This document shows, piece after piece, positions 1-7,436 of a stretch of 64,000 nt of DNA. This stretch comes from Variovorax sp. Root411 (GTDB taxonomy: Bacteria > Pseudomonadota > Gammaproteobacteria > Burkholderiales > Burkholderiaceae_C): contig NZ_LMDW01000015.1 in assembly GCF_001425205.1 (NCBI RefSeq), positions 434,001 through 498,000 on the forward strand, in the 5' to 3' direction. The translations under genes were made by a program, and so were the position numbers. The notes beneath the pieces were generated by a model. The model had not been told where the DNA came from. It was given only the letters and a program-made list of their open reading frames with translations, and made no database searches. The stretch's first letter is position 1; the number at the start of each line of letters is the position of its first letter.

Positions 1-452
1 CCCACGTACATGACCGAAGTGCGCGGATCGCCATCGACATCGCGCGAAGTGCGTGCGCCGTACAGGCCGGCGAGCGTGCGGCTCACGTCGCTCCACTGCG
101 AATAGTCGGCGCCGAGGTGCCTGCCGAGCGAATCGAACATCACGCGGCCGCTGCGGTCGGTGACATACACGCGCAGCTCGACGCGGCTCTTGTGCAGGTT
201 GTAGATCTGCGCCGAGAACTCGCGCGCATAGACGGTACGGAACAGCGGCTCGAGCCGCGCGGTGTTGATGGCACCGGCAATCACGTCCTGCTCGACCAGG
301 CTGGCCACGAGCTGCGAGGTCTCGACCAGCGATTCCTCGGCCGACTCGCGGTAGCGCGGGTCGATGTCGGAAACGACGCGATAGAGGAGAAAGGCGATGC
401 CCGCCGTGTAGATCAGCAGGATGCCGATGAAGATGCGCGTGCGTCTTGTCAC
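1..452 (-). CDS. creC: CreC-like sensor histidine kinase, N-terminal part (cut by window edge)
   Basis: Only the first 150 residues are present; the kinase core lies beyond the left edge. The protein opens with an arginine-rich stretch (MTRRTR) and one membrane segment at about residues 7-24, followed by an extracytoplasmic sensing region with SAEESLVETSQLVASLVEQD and VYVTDRSGRVMFDS. This layout matches CreC kinases, which phosphorylate CreB. The GTG start at 452-450 overlaps the stop of the upstream response regulator in a GTGA junction, so the two are translationally coupled. The assignment rests on the N-terminal half and on the partner gene; the signal sensed is not known. Confidence 0.8.
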   Translation of the reverse strand, partial: MTRRTRIFIGILLIYTAGIAFLLYRVVSDIDPRYRESAEESLVETSQLVASLVEQDVIAGAINTARLEPLFRTVYAREFSAQIYNLHKSRVELRVYVTDRSGRVMFDSLGRHLGADYSQWSDVSRTLAGLYGARTSRDVDGDPRTSVMYV

Positions 453-1243
453 GACGCCTTGGTCGGCAGTTCTTCGTTCAGTGCGTAGCCGGTGCCGCGC
501 AGCGTGCGGATCGGCTCGACTTCGGGCGCGATCGCCTTGAGCTTGGCGCGCAGGGTCTTGATGTGCGCGTCGACCGTCCGGTCGAAGCTGTCGCTGGAAT
601 CGTCCCAGACCAGTTCGAGCAATTCGTCGCGCGTGAAGACGCGTCCCGGGCGTTGCACCAGCAGCCTCAGCAGGCCATATTCGTAGCGCGAGAGCTCGAG
701 CACGCGGCCGTAATAGCGGATCTGCATGCGCTCATGGTCGAGCGAGAAGGGCAGTGCGGGTGCCTGAGGACTCTCAGGAGGCATCTGGGCCGGGATTTGA
801 TGGGGCACCCCATGGTTTGCAACCGCGGCTGTTGCCGGGGCTCCTGCGCCGTTTCTCGCGCTGCGCCGCAGGATGGTCCGCACGCGGGCGACCAGTTCGC
901 GCGGCGAGAACGGCTTGGCGATGTAGTCGTCCGCGCCCAGTTCGAGGCCCACCACGCGGTCTATTTCGTCGCTGCGGGCCGTCAGGAACACCATCGGCAC
1001 CTCCGGGCCACCCATGGCCTGGTTCAGTGCCTGGAGGCGCTTGAAGAGCTCGAAACCGTTGAGGTCGGGCAATCCGATGTCCAGGATGGCCAGCGCCGGC
1101 GGCTCCTGCGCGAACTGGACAATGGCTTCCTCGGCCGTGGCGCACCAGACAGGGGTGAATCCGTCGCTCTTCAGAACGTACTGCAGCGTGTCGGCAATGC
1201 CCGATTCGTCTTCGGCGATCAGGATCCGGGGTTTGAAGCTCAT
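449..1243 (-). CDS. creB: CreB-like response regulator (OmpR/PhoB type)
   Basis: A 264-residue two-domain regulator. The receiver domain (about 1-125) shows the acidic pair E11-D12, phosphoacceptor D55 in LAILDIGLPD, T88 and K110 in the KPF motif. After an alanine/proline-rich linker (about 128-160) comes a winged-helix DNA-binding domain with the family motif YEYGLLRLLVQRPG and the terminal TLRGTGYAL. The linker is longer than usual. It is the first gene of a leftward pair with the kinase, overlapping it by 4 bases. The upstream gap carries no other gene and is the candidate origin region. The Cre name is by similarity; the regulated genes are not evident here. Confidence 0.85.
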   Translation of the reverse strand: MSFKPRILIAEDESGIADTLQYVLKSDGFTPVWCATAEEAIVQFAQEPPALAILDIGLPDLNGFELFKRLQALNQAMGGPEVPMVFLTARSDEIDRVVGLELGADDYIAKPFSPRELVARVRTILRRSARNGAGAPATAAVANHGVPHQIPAQMPPESPQAPALPFSLDHERMQIRYYGRVLELSRYEYGLLRLLVQRPGRVFTRDELLELVWDDSSDSFDRTVDAHIKTLRAKLKAIAPEVEPIRTLRGTGYALNEELPTKAS

Positions 1244-1312
1244 CCGCGGATGTTAGCGAGGGGAACGCGCCGGGAGGACCGGTTGGGATCGAAGGCGCCG
1301 TGGACCGGCGCG

Positions 1313-1332
1313 GCCGTTCGCGGCTTTTTTTT
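1313..1332 (+). terminator. Short rho-independent terminator reading rightward
   Basis: A GCCG-TTCG-CGGC hairpin at 1313-1324 is followed by eight Ts (1325-1332). No rightward gene ends here, since creB starts at 1243 and reads left. It would therefore stop only antisense or stray transcripts heading toward the AT-rich segment at 1345-1400. The stem is only 4 bp plus a G-T pair, so strength is uncertain. Confidence 0.45.
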
Positions 1333-1380
1333 CGGGCGCAGCTTTCCCTTTCCCCATCTTCTTATTCTTCTTATTCAAAT

Positions 1381-1392
1381 TAGTAGTAGTAG
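1381..1392 (-). promoter_or_regulatory. DnaA-trio-like array
   Basis: Four consecutive TAG triplets on the plus strand read 3'-GAT-5' in the orientation used for the DnaA-trio element that DnaA filaments engage during strand opening. Read on the minus strand, the order is DnaA box (1419-1411), GC-rich spacer, then CTA repeats running into an AT-rich stretch, the same order as the Bacillus subtilis unwinding region. The repeat itself is plain in the sequence; its role is inferred. Confidence 0.5.
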
Positions 1393-1410
1393 ATAAGGGT
1401 CGCCCACTTC

Positions 1411-1419
1411 TGTGGACAG
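1411..1419 (-). promoter_or_regulatory. DnaA box, near consensus
   Basis: On the minus strand it reads CTGTCCACA, 7 of 9 positions of TTATCCACA, keeping the TCCACA core. It is the box nearest to the TAG triplet array, 18 bp away. Confidence 0.45.
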
Positions 1420-1529
1420 GACGCTTTTTTCGTTATGCGACAAGCACTTGTCATACCTCTGTCACTGTGCGCACCCGTGCTTCGGGTTTGTACCCGGCAT
1501 ATGAACAAGATGGGGTACCCGGTCCGGCC

Positions 1530-1538
1530 TGTGGATAA
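1530..1538 (-). promoter_or_regulatory. DnaA box, perfect consensus
   Basis: TGTGGATAA on the plus strand is the exact complement of the 9-mer consensus TTATCCACA. It lies 111 bp right of the trio-proximal box in the same gene-free gap. Confidence 0.65.
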
Positions 1539-1666
1539 CCGATGCCTTGTTCAAGAAGTGTCCCCAGAGTTGTCCTTTGACGCACTCCGGAAAATCTGCG
1601 AAAGGCGATTTCCGGCCGGAGAAATTCATTGCTGAAAATTTGGGCAAAGTGTTAAATTTCCTTGTA

Positions 1667-1679
1667 AATCAACGACTTG
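1667..1679 (+). promoter_or_regulatory. IHF site matching the full consensus
   Basis: AATCAACGACTTG fits WATCAA-N4-TTR at every defined position. It sits between the two perfect DnaA boxes in an AT-rich local context. IHF bending between DnaA boxes is typical of proteobacterial origins. One short consensus match alone is weak; its placement among DnaA boxes is what raises interest. Confidence 0.45.
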
Positions 1680-1706
1680 CCGAACCCCTACACCGAAGTG
1701 CGGACG

Positions 1707-1715
1707 TTATCCACA
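1707..1715 (+). promoter_or_regulatory. DnaA box, perfect consensus
   Basis: TTATCCACA, an exact match, lies about 95 bp upstream of the TerB-family gene and opposite in orientation to the boxes at 1411 and 1530. Confidence 0.65.
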
Positions 1716-1809
1716 GAGTTGCCCAAGGTTTGTGGGGAGAACCGGCGGCGGAACCTTCACTCGCCACAGCGACCGAACTGGATCCTTCATATTGCGAAAT
1801 TTCGTACAA

Positions 1810-2748
1810 ATGACACCTTCAGAAACAAAGTCGATAGTTACCCTGTCGCTGCTGGCTGCCTTTGTCGATGGCGAGAAGCACGAACGCGAGCGCGCCGAGA
1901 TCAAGCGGATTGCCGAGGGCCTGTCGCAGGCCGACGGCCTGAACCTGCCGACGCTCTACCAGGACGTGCTGATGAAGCGCGTGTCGCTGCCCTCGGTGGC
2001 CGGGGAACTGAAAAGCACCGAGTCGAGGCAGCTGGCCTACGAGATGGCGGTGTGCGTGTGCGATGCGGACGGCATGCAGTCGGAGGCCGAGCGGATGTTC
2101 CTGGCGGACGTGCGAACTTCGCTGGGGCTGGATGCCTCGGCGGCCGCGTTCTCGCAGCAGGCGGAAGACATCGCGGCGGTGCCGGTGGCTACCGCCGCTG
2201 GGGGCAGCGCCGTGGCGGCGCCCGGCACCCCGGACAGCGCCGAACTCGACAAATCGATCCTCAATGCAGCCATCCTCAACGGCGCGCTGGAACTGCTGCC
2301 CGAGACGCTTTCGACCATGGCGATCATTCCGCTGCAGATGAAGCTGGTCTACCGCATCGGCCAGTCCTACGGCTACCAGCTCGACAGCGGCCACGTGAAG
2401 GATTTCCTGGCGACCGTCGGCGTGGGCCTGACCTCGCAGTACCTGGAGCAGGCCGGTCGCAAGCTGCTCGGCGGATTGCTCGGAAAAGTCGGCGGTGGCT
2501 TGCTGCGCGGGCTGGGCAACCAGGCCGTGAGCTCGGGCATGAGCTTCGCCTCGACCTATGCGCTGGGCCACGTGGCCAAGCGCTACTACGCCGGCGGCCG
2601 GACCCTCTCGACGCAGATGCTGAAGGATGCGTTCTCGGGCGTGGTGAAGGAAGGGCAGAGCCTGCAGACGCAGTACCTGCCGGCGATCCAGGAAAAGGCC
2701 CGTACGCTGGATGCCGGCAAAGTCTTGTCCCTGGTACGAGGCGCCTGA
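1810..2748 (+). CDS. TerB-like / DUF697-like protein
   Basis: A 312-residue protein from ATG 1810; an in-frame start further upstream would extend into the origin-like gap with no family support. Residues 1-130 resemble a TerB-type helical domain (LSLLAAFVDGEKHERERAEI, YEMAVCVCDADG), found in tellurite-resistance and stress proteins. An alanine-rich linker leads to a C-terminal half with DUF697-like glycine-rich amphipathic helices (AIIPLQMKLVYRIGQSYG, LGGLLGKVGGGLLRGLGN) that may insert in or lie on membranes. No clear Shine-Dalgarno sequence precedes the start. Function is unknown; it is the first gene right of the candidate origin. Confidence 0.75.
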   Translation: MTPSETKSIVTLSLLAAFVDGEKHERERAEIKRIAEGLSQADGLNLPTLYQDVLMKRVSLPSVAGELKSTESRQLAYEMAVCVCDADGMQSEAERMFLADVRTSLGLDASAAAFSQQAEDIAAVPVATAAGGSAVAAPGTPDSAELDKSILNAAILNGALELLPETLSTMAIIPLQMKLVYRIGQSYGYQLDSGHVKDFLATVGVGLTSQYLEQAGRKLLGGLLGKVGGGLLRGLGNQAVSSGMSFASTYALGHVAKRYYAGGRTLSTQMLKDAFSGVVKEGQSLQTQYLPAIQEKARTLDAGKVLSLVRGA

Positions 2749-2749
2749 T

Positions 2750-3154
2750 CTAGACCTTGCTCAAGTCGTCGAGGATGGGGCAGTCGGGGCGTGCATCGCC
2801 ATGGCAGCAGTGCACAAGGTGGGCCAGCGTGTTGCGCATGGATTGCATGTCCGCAATGCGCTGCTCCAGTTCGCCGAGGTGCTTCTCGGCGATGCGCTTC
2901 ACGCTCGAGCTCGCGCGTCGGCGGTTGTGCCACAGCCCGACGAGTTCGGCGATTTCTTCCATCGAAAACCCGAGGTCGCGCGAGCGCTTGATGAAGCGCA
3001 GCGTGTGGATGTCGGCATCGCCGTATTGGCGATAGCCGCTTTCGGTGCGCGGCACCGCCGGCAGCAGGCCCAGCCCTTCGTAGTGGCGGACCATGCGGGC
3101 CGACACGCCGGAGCGCTGCGCCGCTTCGCCGATGGCGACGTGGCCCGCGCTCAT
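2750..3154 (-). CDS. cueR: CueR-type copper-responsive MerR regulator
   Basis: A 134-residue MerR-family activator that senses Cu(I) and remodels promoters with a 19-bp spacer. The N-terminal helix-turn-helix spans about 5-45 (AIGEAAQRSGVSARMVRHYE), followed by a dimerisation helix. Metal ligands are C117 and C125, eight apart in CCHGDARPDCPIL as in CueR, with serines at 82-84 at the monovalent-metal selectivity position. The ATG at 3154 overlaps the stop of copZ in an ATGA junction, which selects this start over longer in-frame options. The target promoter is visible upstream of copA at 3452-3482. Confidence 0.92.
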   Translation of the reverse strand: MSAGHVAIGEAAQRSGVSARMVRHYEGLGLLPAVPRTESGYRQYGDADIHTLRFIKRSRDLGFSMEEIAELVGLWHNRRRASSSVKRIAEKHLGELEQRIADMQSMRNTLAHLVHCCHGDARPDCPILDDLSKV

Positions 3155-3345
3155 TGAACGGCGTAGCCCGCGTTCTCGATCGCGGCGACGATGTCCTTGC
3201 GCGGCTGTTCGCTCAGCACGTCGACATGGCCGGTCTCGAGGTCGACCGTGACCTGTGCTTCGGGGTCCACCGTCTGCACCGCGTTCTGCACCGCGCTCAC
3301 GCAATGGCCGCAGCTCATGCCCGTGACCTGGAATTTCTGGCTCAT
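3151..3345 (-). CDS. copZ: CopZ-like copper chaperone (heavy-metal-associated domain)
   Basis: A 64-residue single HMA domain with the Cu(I)-binding motif MSCGHC (C12, C15) and the beta-alpha-beta-beta-alpha-beta pattern of Atx1/CopZ proteins. It would carry Cu(I) in the cytosol to the ATPase CopA, encoded divergently, or to CueR, encoded next with a 4-base overlap. Length is normal for the family. Confidence 0.9.
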   Translation of the reverse strand: MSQKFQVTGMSCGHCVSAVQNAVQTVDPEAQVTVDLETGHVDVLSEQPRKDIVAAIENAGYAVQ

Positions 3346-3415
3346 CGTGATGGCTCCTTTGGAAATGATTGAAGTGATGGAAGCAAGTGAGACGCAAGTT
3401 TGAACCCTCTCACGA

Positions 3416-3421
3416 TGTCAA
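3416..3421 (-). promoter_or_regulatory. Possible -35 element for copZ-cueR
   Basis: Read leftward, TTGACA lies about 75 bases before the copZ start. No convincing -10 is found at the usual distance, although an elongated CueR-like spacer could be considered. Weak evidence. Confidence 0.25.
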
Positions 3422-3451
3422 TGTCCAGCAAAGGGGCACTGGATCTGCCGC

Positions 3452-3482
3452 TTGACCTTGCCATCGTGTGAGGCTTTAGCCT
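3452..3482 (+). promoter_or_regulatory. CueR-type promoter of copA
   Basis: TTGACC (3452-3457) and TAGCCT (3477-3482) are separated by exactly 19 bp, the overlong spacer of MerR/CueR-controlled promoters. The sequence begins CTTGACCTTGCC, close to the Escherichia coli copA promoter. The -10 ends 6 bases before the copA ATG, so transcription should start at or next to the start codon. Confidence 0.8.
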
Positions 3483-3488
3483 CGGCAC

Positions 3489-5723
3489 ATGGAAAATCTG
3501 CAATCTGCTCCGACCACGCTGGACCTCTCGGTCGGCGGCATGACCTGCGCCTCGTGCGTGATGCGCGTCGAGCGCGCGCTGAAGAACGTGCCCGGCGTGC
3601 AGGACGTGAGCGTGAATCTCGCAACCGAATCGGCTCGCGTGGTGACGAGCGGCAACGAAGGCATGGACGTTCGCCTGCGCCGCGCCGTGCGTGCCGCCGG
3701 CTACGAGCCGCGTGCGGCAAGCACAGCGGCCGACGAAGCCGCTGCGCTGTCGCCCTGGCATGGTTTCGGCCCGGTCGCCGTGGGGTTGGCACTGTCGATC
3801 CCGTTGCTGGCGCCGATGCTCGGCGATCCTTTTGGGCAGGACTGGATGCTGCCGCCATGGTTGCAGCTGCTGCTCGCGACGCCAGTGCAGTTCTGGCTGG
3901 GCGCGCGCTTCTATCGCGCGGGCTGGCATGCAGCGAAGGCACGCACCGGCAACATGGACCTGCTGGTGGCACTCGGTACCAGCGCGGCGTTCGGCCTTTC
4001 GCTCTGGCTCTGGTGGCGCGCGGCGACCGGTGAGCATGCGGGCCATGGCGAGATGCCGCACCTGTACTTCGAGACCTCGGCGGTGGTGATCACGCTGGTG
4101 CTGCTCGGCAAGTGGCTGGAGGCGCGCGCCAAGCGCCAGGCCACGTCGGCGATCCGTGCGTTGCAGCAGCTTCGGCCCGAAGTGGCGCACCTCGTCGGCG
4201 TGCGCGGCAAGGAAAGCGACGTGCCGCTGGCCGAGGTGATGGTGGGCGACCGCCTCGCGGTGCGGCCCGGCGAGCGCGTGCCGGCCGACGCACGGGTGAT
4301 CGAAGGGCAGTCCGAGGTCGACGAATCGATGCTCACCGGCGAGCCGCTGCCGGTGGCCAAGGGGCCGGGCGATTCGTTGACCGGCGGCGCTGTGAATGGC
4401 GACGGGCGCATGGTCATCGAAGTGAGCGCGGTCGGCGCCGAGAGCGTGCTCGCGCGCATCATCCGGCTGGTCGAAGATGCACAGGCGGCGAAGGCGCCGA
4501 TCCAGCGGTTGGTGGACAAGGTCGCGGCCGTGTTCGTGCCGGTGGTGCTGGTGATTGCACTCGTCACGTTCGCTGGCTGGATGATGGCGGGCGCGGGCAT
4601 CGAGACCGCATTGATCCACGCCGTGGCGGTGCTCGTCATTGCCTGTCCATGTGCGCTGGGCCTTGCGACGCCGGTTGCGGTGATGGCGGGCACGGGCGTG
4701 GCGGCGCGGCACGGCATTCTGATCAAGGACGCGCGTGCGCTTGAAATTGCGCACCGCGTCGATACCGTCGCGTTCGACAAGACAGGCACGTTGACGGTGG
4801 GCCGGCCGGTGTTGACCGCGCTGGTACCGGCGGCAGGTATTCAGGCAACCGAAGACCAACTGCTGGCAACTGCCGCCAGCCTGCAAAGCGGCAGCGAGCA
4901 TCCGCTGGCCAAGGCGGTGTTGGCTGCCGCGGCGCAGCGCAACCTGCAGTCGCCCGCATTGAGCGCAATGCAGGCGATGCCGGGCCGTGGTGTGCGCGGC
5001 GATGTCGATGGCATCACCTGGGCCATCGCCAGCCTGCGCTGGTGCCGCGAACTCGACGCGATGCCCGAAGCCGCCGAAGTCGATGGCCTGCAGGCGCAAG
5101 GCGCCACCGTGTCGGCATTGCTGCGCTTCGGCGAGGCGGGCGCTGCGCACGTGCAGGCGTTGCTCGCCTTCGCCGACGAGCCCAAGCCGCAAGCCGCCGA
5201 AGCCATCCGCACGCTGCACGCGCGTGGCCTGCGCGTGGTGATGATCTCGGGCGACAACCTGCGCGCGGCCCTGGCCATGGCGGCACGGCTCGGCATCGCG
5301 GCCGAAGACGTGCGTGCCGACGTGCTGCCCGCCGACAAGGCGGCGCAGGTCGCAGCGCTCAGGAAGAACGGACATGTCGTCGCAATGGTCGGCGACGGCG
5401 CCAACGATGCGCCTGCGCTGGCCGCGGCCGATGTGGGCATCGCGATGGCGCCTTCGGGCGGCGGCACCGACGTGGCGATGGAAGCGGCCGGCATCACGCT
5501 GATGCGCGGCGACCTCGCGCTGGTGGCGCAGGCCTTCGAGCTTTCGGCGCGCACGGTCGCGAAGATCCGGCAGAACCTGTTCTGGGCCTTCGCCTACAAC
5601 GTGGCCGGCATTCCGCTCGCGGCCTTCGGCCTGCTGAGCCCGGTGGTGGCCGGTGCGGCCATGGCGTTGTCGAGCGTGAGCGTGATGGCGAATGCGCTGC
5701 TGCTGCGGCGCTGGAAGCCCTGA
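3489..5723 (+). CDS. copA: Copper-exporting P1B-type ATPase CopA
   Basis: A 744-residue P-type ATPase that exports Cu(I) from the cytosol. One N-terminal HMA domain carries GGMTCASC (C20, C23). Eight membrane segments are expected, with the Cu-site CPC at 386-388, the TGES-like TGEP in the actuator domain, phosphorylation site D430 in DKTGT, the HP motif (SEHPLAK), and the GDGANDAP hinge. It is divergent from copZ-cueR and controlled by the promoter at 3452-3482. No ribosome-binding site is possible if transcription starts at the ATG, so a leaderless mRNA is likely. It ends 6 bp from the convergent acetyltransferase. Confidence 0.96.
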   Translation: MENLQSAPTTLDLSVGGMTCASCVMRVERALKNVPGVQDVSVNLATESARVVTSGNEGMDVRLRRAVRAAGYEPRAASTAADEAAALSPWHGFGPVAVGLALSIPLLAPMLGDPFGQDWMLPPWLQLLLATPVQFWLGARFYRAGWHAAKARTGNMDLLVALGTSAAFGLSLWLWWRAATGEHAGHGEMPHLYFETSAVVITLVLLGKWLEARAKRQATSAIRALQQLRPEVAHLVGVRGKESDVPLAEVMVGDRLAVRPGERVPADARVIEGQSEVDESMLTGEPLPVAKGPGDSLTGGAVNGDGRMVIEVSAVGAESVLARIIRLVEDAQAAKAPIQRLVDKVAAVFVPVVLVIALVTFAGWMMAGAGIETALIHAVAVLVIACPCALGLATPVAVMAGTGVAARHGILIKDARALEIAHRVDTVAFDKTGTLTVGRPVLTALVPAAGIQATEDQLLATAASLQSGSEHPLAKAVLAAAAQRNLQSPALSAMQAMPGRGVRGDVDGITWAIASLRWCRELDAMPEAAEVDGLQAQGATVSALLRFGEAGAAHVQALLAFADEPKPQAAEAIRTLHARGLRVVMISGDNLRAALAMAARLGIAAEDVRADVLPADKAAQVAALRKNGHVVAMVGDGANDAPALAAADVGIAMAPSGGGTDVAMEAAGITLMRGDLALVAQAFELSARTVAKIRQNLFWAFAYNVAGIPLAAFGLLSPVVAGAAMALSSVSVMANALLLRRWKP

Positions 5724-5729
5724 AGTCTT

Positions 5730-6212
5730 TCAGTCGAGCAGCAGTGCCATGAGGTGATCGTCGATGGCCTCGGGCTCGCCGGCGCGCTGGTAGAACTTGC
5801 GCAAGGTGCCTTCGCGTTCGAAGCCGAGCTTTTCGTAGAAGCGCATCGCCGGCGCGTTGTCGCTCTCGACGAAGAGCTCGACGCGCCTGATGCCGACGGC
5901 CTTCAGCGCGTCGATGGCTTCGCTCACCATGGCGAGCGCGATGCCCTGACCGTGAAACGCGGGATCTACCGCGAGCGTGCCCAGGCAGGCCACGTGCCGC
6001 ACGCGGCCCGGATAACGCGTGGCCCGGTAGAACCCGGCGATGCGCCCTTCGCGCTCGTAGACGTAGAAGTTGCGGCCGTCGAGCAGCTCCTGGTAGATGG
6101 CGCGGAATTCATCGAGCGGCATCGGGTCGTAGCCCAGGAAGGGAACGATCTTCTCGTGCATGTAGAGGACGAAGACGGTGTCGATGTCCTCGGGTGTGGC
6201 CAGCCTGCGCAT
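5730..6212 (-). CDS. GNAT-family N-acetyltransferase
   Basis: A 160-residue GNAT protein transferring an acyl group from acetyl-CoA to an unknown amine. The acetyl-CoA-binding motif A is visible in LAVDPAFHGQGIALAMVSEA (about 86-105), preceded by a strand pair (GRIAGFYRATRYPG) and followed by motif B (FVESDNAPAMRFYEKLGFE). Start ATG at 6212. It lies 58 bp downstream of the membrane hydroxylase and may be the last gene of that operon. Substrate cannot be told from the sequence. Confidence 0.85.
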   Translation of the reverse strand: MRRLATPEDIDTVFVLYMHEKIVPFLGYDPMPLDEFRAIYQELLDGRNFYVYEREGRIAGFYRATRYPGRVRHVACLGTLAVDPAFHGQGIALAMVSEAIDALKAVGIRRVELFVESDNAPAMRFYEKLGFEREGTLRKFYQRAGEPEAIDDHLMALLLD

Positions 6213-6270
6213 GATGGGTGCCTTGCAACGATGAAGGCGCCGAGCATAGCGGGGGGCGAGCGGATGTCGA

Positions 6271-7401
6271 TCAGGCGAAGAGCAGCACCGCAGACATCGC
6301 CAGCAGCGCCGCCTGCGCGCACCAGGCCCATCGCAGCCGAAGCTGCGAATCGAGCACCGCGCCGATGGACCAGAAGCCGCCGACCGCCAGCAGGAGCAGC
6401 GTCAGCCCGGTGTGGAACGCGAGGTCGTCGGCGCGCCAGAGAAAGGCCAGCGTCACGCCGACCCAGCATGCGAAGTGGAGGGCGGCTGACGCGACCTGCG
6501 GGCGCGTCAGCACGGGGACGTGGATGTGCATGGCTTCTTCCAGCGAAAAGGGCGGTTCCGGAAACCGCGCCGCGACGTCGGCCGGCCGCCAGCCCGGGGG
6601 CTTGAACCACACGGCGATCTTGTCCTGCCAGCGCTTCGCATGCCATGCATCGCGCAGCAGCGGCACATAGGGGCCGAGGATCGCGCGCATCGGGTCGAAG
6701 CTCGCGAGCGCCTTGCGCGTGCCGTAGACGCAGCGTTCGGTTTCTTCGGCGAAGGTGCCGAACATCCGGTCCCACACCACGAGCATGCCGCCGTAGTTGC
6801 GGTCTACATAGCCGTCGTTCACCGCGTGGTGCACGCGATGGTTCGAGGGCGACGAGAACACACGATCGAACCAGCCGAGCTTGCCGATGTGCTCGGTGTG
6901 GATCCAGAACTGGTAGACCAGCACGATGAGTCCCGCCAGCCCGAACTGCTCGGGCGGCACGCCCACCACGGCCATCGGCAGGTAGAAGGCCCAGCCCAGG
7001 AAGGCCACGGTGCTTTCCTGGCGCAGCGCGGTGGAGAAGTTGAAGTGCTGGCTCTGGTGATGCACCGAGTGCGCGGCCCAGAACACGGCCGACTCGTGGC
7101 CCGCGCGATGCAGCCAGTAGTCGAAGAAGTCGAACAGAAGCACGGCAACGATCCAGCCCGCGGCGCTGTCCCAGAAGCCGGGCCGCGTCCAGATCGCGAC
7201 CAGCGGATAGACCATGGCGTAGAGCCCGATCTGGAACAGCTGCGTGCACACCGCGAGCGCCTGGCTCAGCAGCCCCTGGCTCAGGCTGCCGAGCGTGTCG
7301 CTGAAGCGGTAGGTGTTGCGCCGCTGGAGCCAGCCCCAGGCGAACTCGCAGGCCATGAGCAGCGCGAACACAGGCACGACGAAAACGACCAGCCGGTGCA
7401 C
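6271..7401 (-). CDS. Sterol desaturase / fatty acid hydroxylase superfamily membrane protein
   Basis: A 376-residue integral membrane di-iron protein. The histidine clusters are seen in WLHRAGHE, HSVHHQSQHFN and NHRVHHAVND, with the family ending GMLVVWDRMFGTF. Such enzymes hydroxylate or desaturate lipid chains using O2. Several hydrophobic segments flank the His boxes, and about 110 C-terminal residues after the catalytic core form additional membrane helices. The start is GTG at 7401, 35 bp after the ketoacyl synthase stop; an internal ATG would cut the first membrane helix. Operon context with KS and ACP suggests a lipid or polyketide-like product. Confidence 0.85.
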   Translation of the reverse strand: MHRLVVFVVPVFALLMACEFAWGWLQRRNTYRFSDTLGSLSQGLLSQALAVCTQLFQIGLYAMVYPLVAIWTRPGFWDSAAGWIVAVLLFDFFDYWLHRAGHESAVFWAAHSVHHQSQHFNFSTALRQESTVAFLGWAFYLPMAVVGVPPEQFGLAGLIVLVYQFWIHTEHIGKLGWFDRVFSSPSNHRVHHAVNDGYVDRNYGGMLVVWDRMFGTFAEETERCVYGTRKALASFDPMRAILGPYVPLLRDAWHAKRWQDKIAVWFKPPGWRPADVAARFPEPPFSLEEAMHIHVPVLTRPQVASAALHFACWVGVTLAFLWRADDLAFHTGLTLLLLAVGGFWSIGAVLDSQLRLRWAWCAQAALLAMSAVLLFA

Positions 7402-7436
7402 CGCGTTCGTTTTTTCAGAGAGTGTTCAGCGAATCT

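Larger units (their letters stand above)
1340..1740. other. Candidate chromosomal replication origin (oriC-like region)
   Basis: This lies within the 566-bp gene-free gap 1244-1809. Visible parts are: an AT-rich pyrimidine/purine stretch (about 1356-1400); four TAG triplets at 1381-1392, equal to CTA repeats on the minus strand; a near-consensus DnaA box at 1411-1419 separated from the triplets by an 18-bp spacer whose core is GC-rich; perfect DnaA boxes at 1530-1538 and 1707-1715; a full IHF consensus at 1667-1679; and weaker TGTGG motifs near 1731. Box, GC-rich spacer, then DnaA-trio is the published order of the basal bacterial unwinding element. Flanking genes diverge from the region, and parAB/parS lie about 20 kb away. 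dnaA is not in the window, so this remains a candidate. Confidence 0.6.

Noticed and set aside
1435..1813. Short open frames in the origin-like gap
   Set aside because: No ribosome-binding sites, no domain, and the DNA is explained by DnaA boxes and AT-rich elements.
3342..5375. Very long open frame opposite copA
   Set aside because: It mirrors a GC-rich real gene, is rich in Arg/His/Ala with no recognisable domain, and copA is unmistakable on the other strand.
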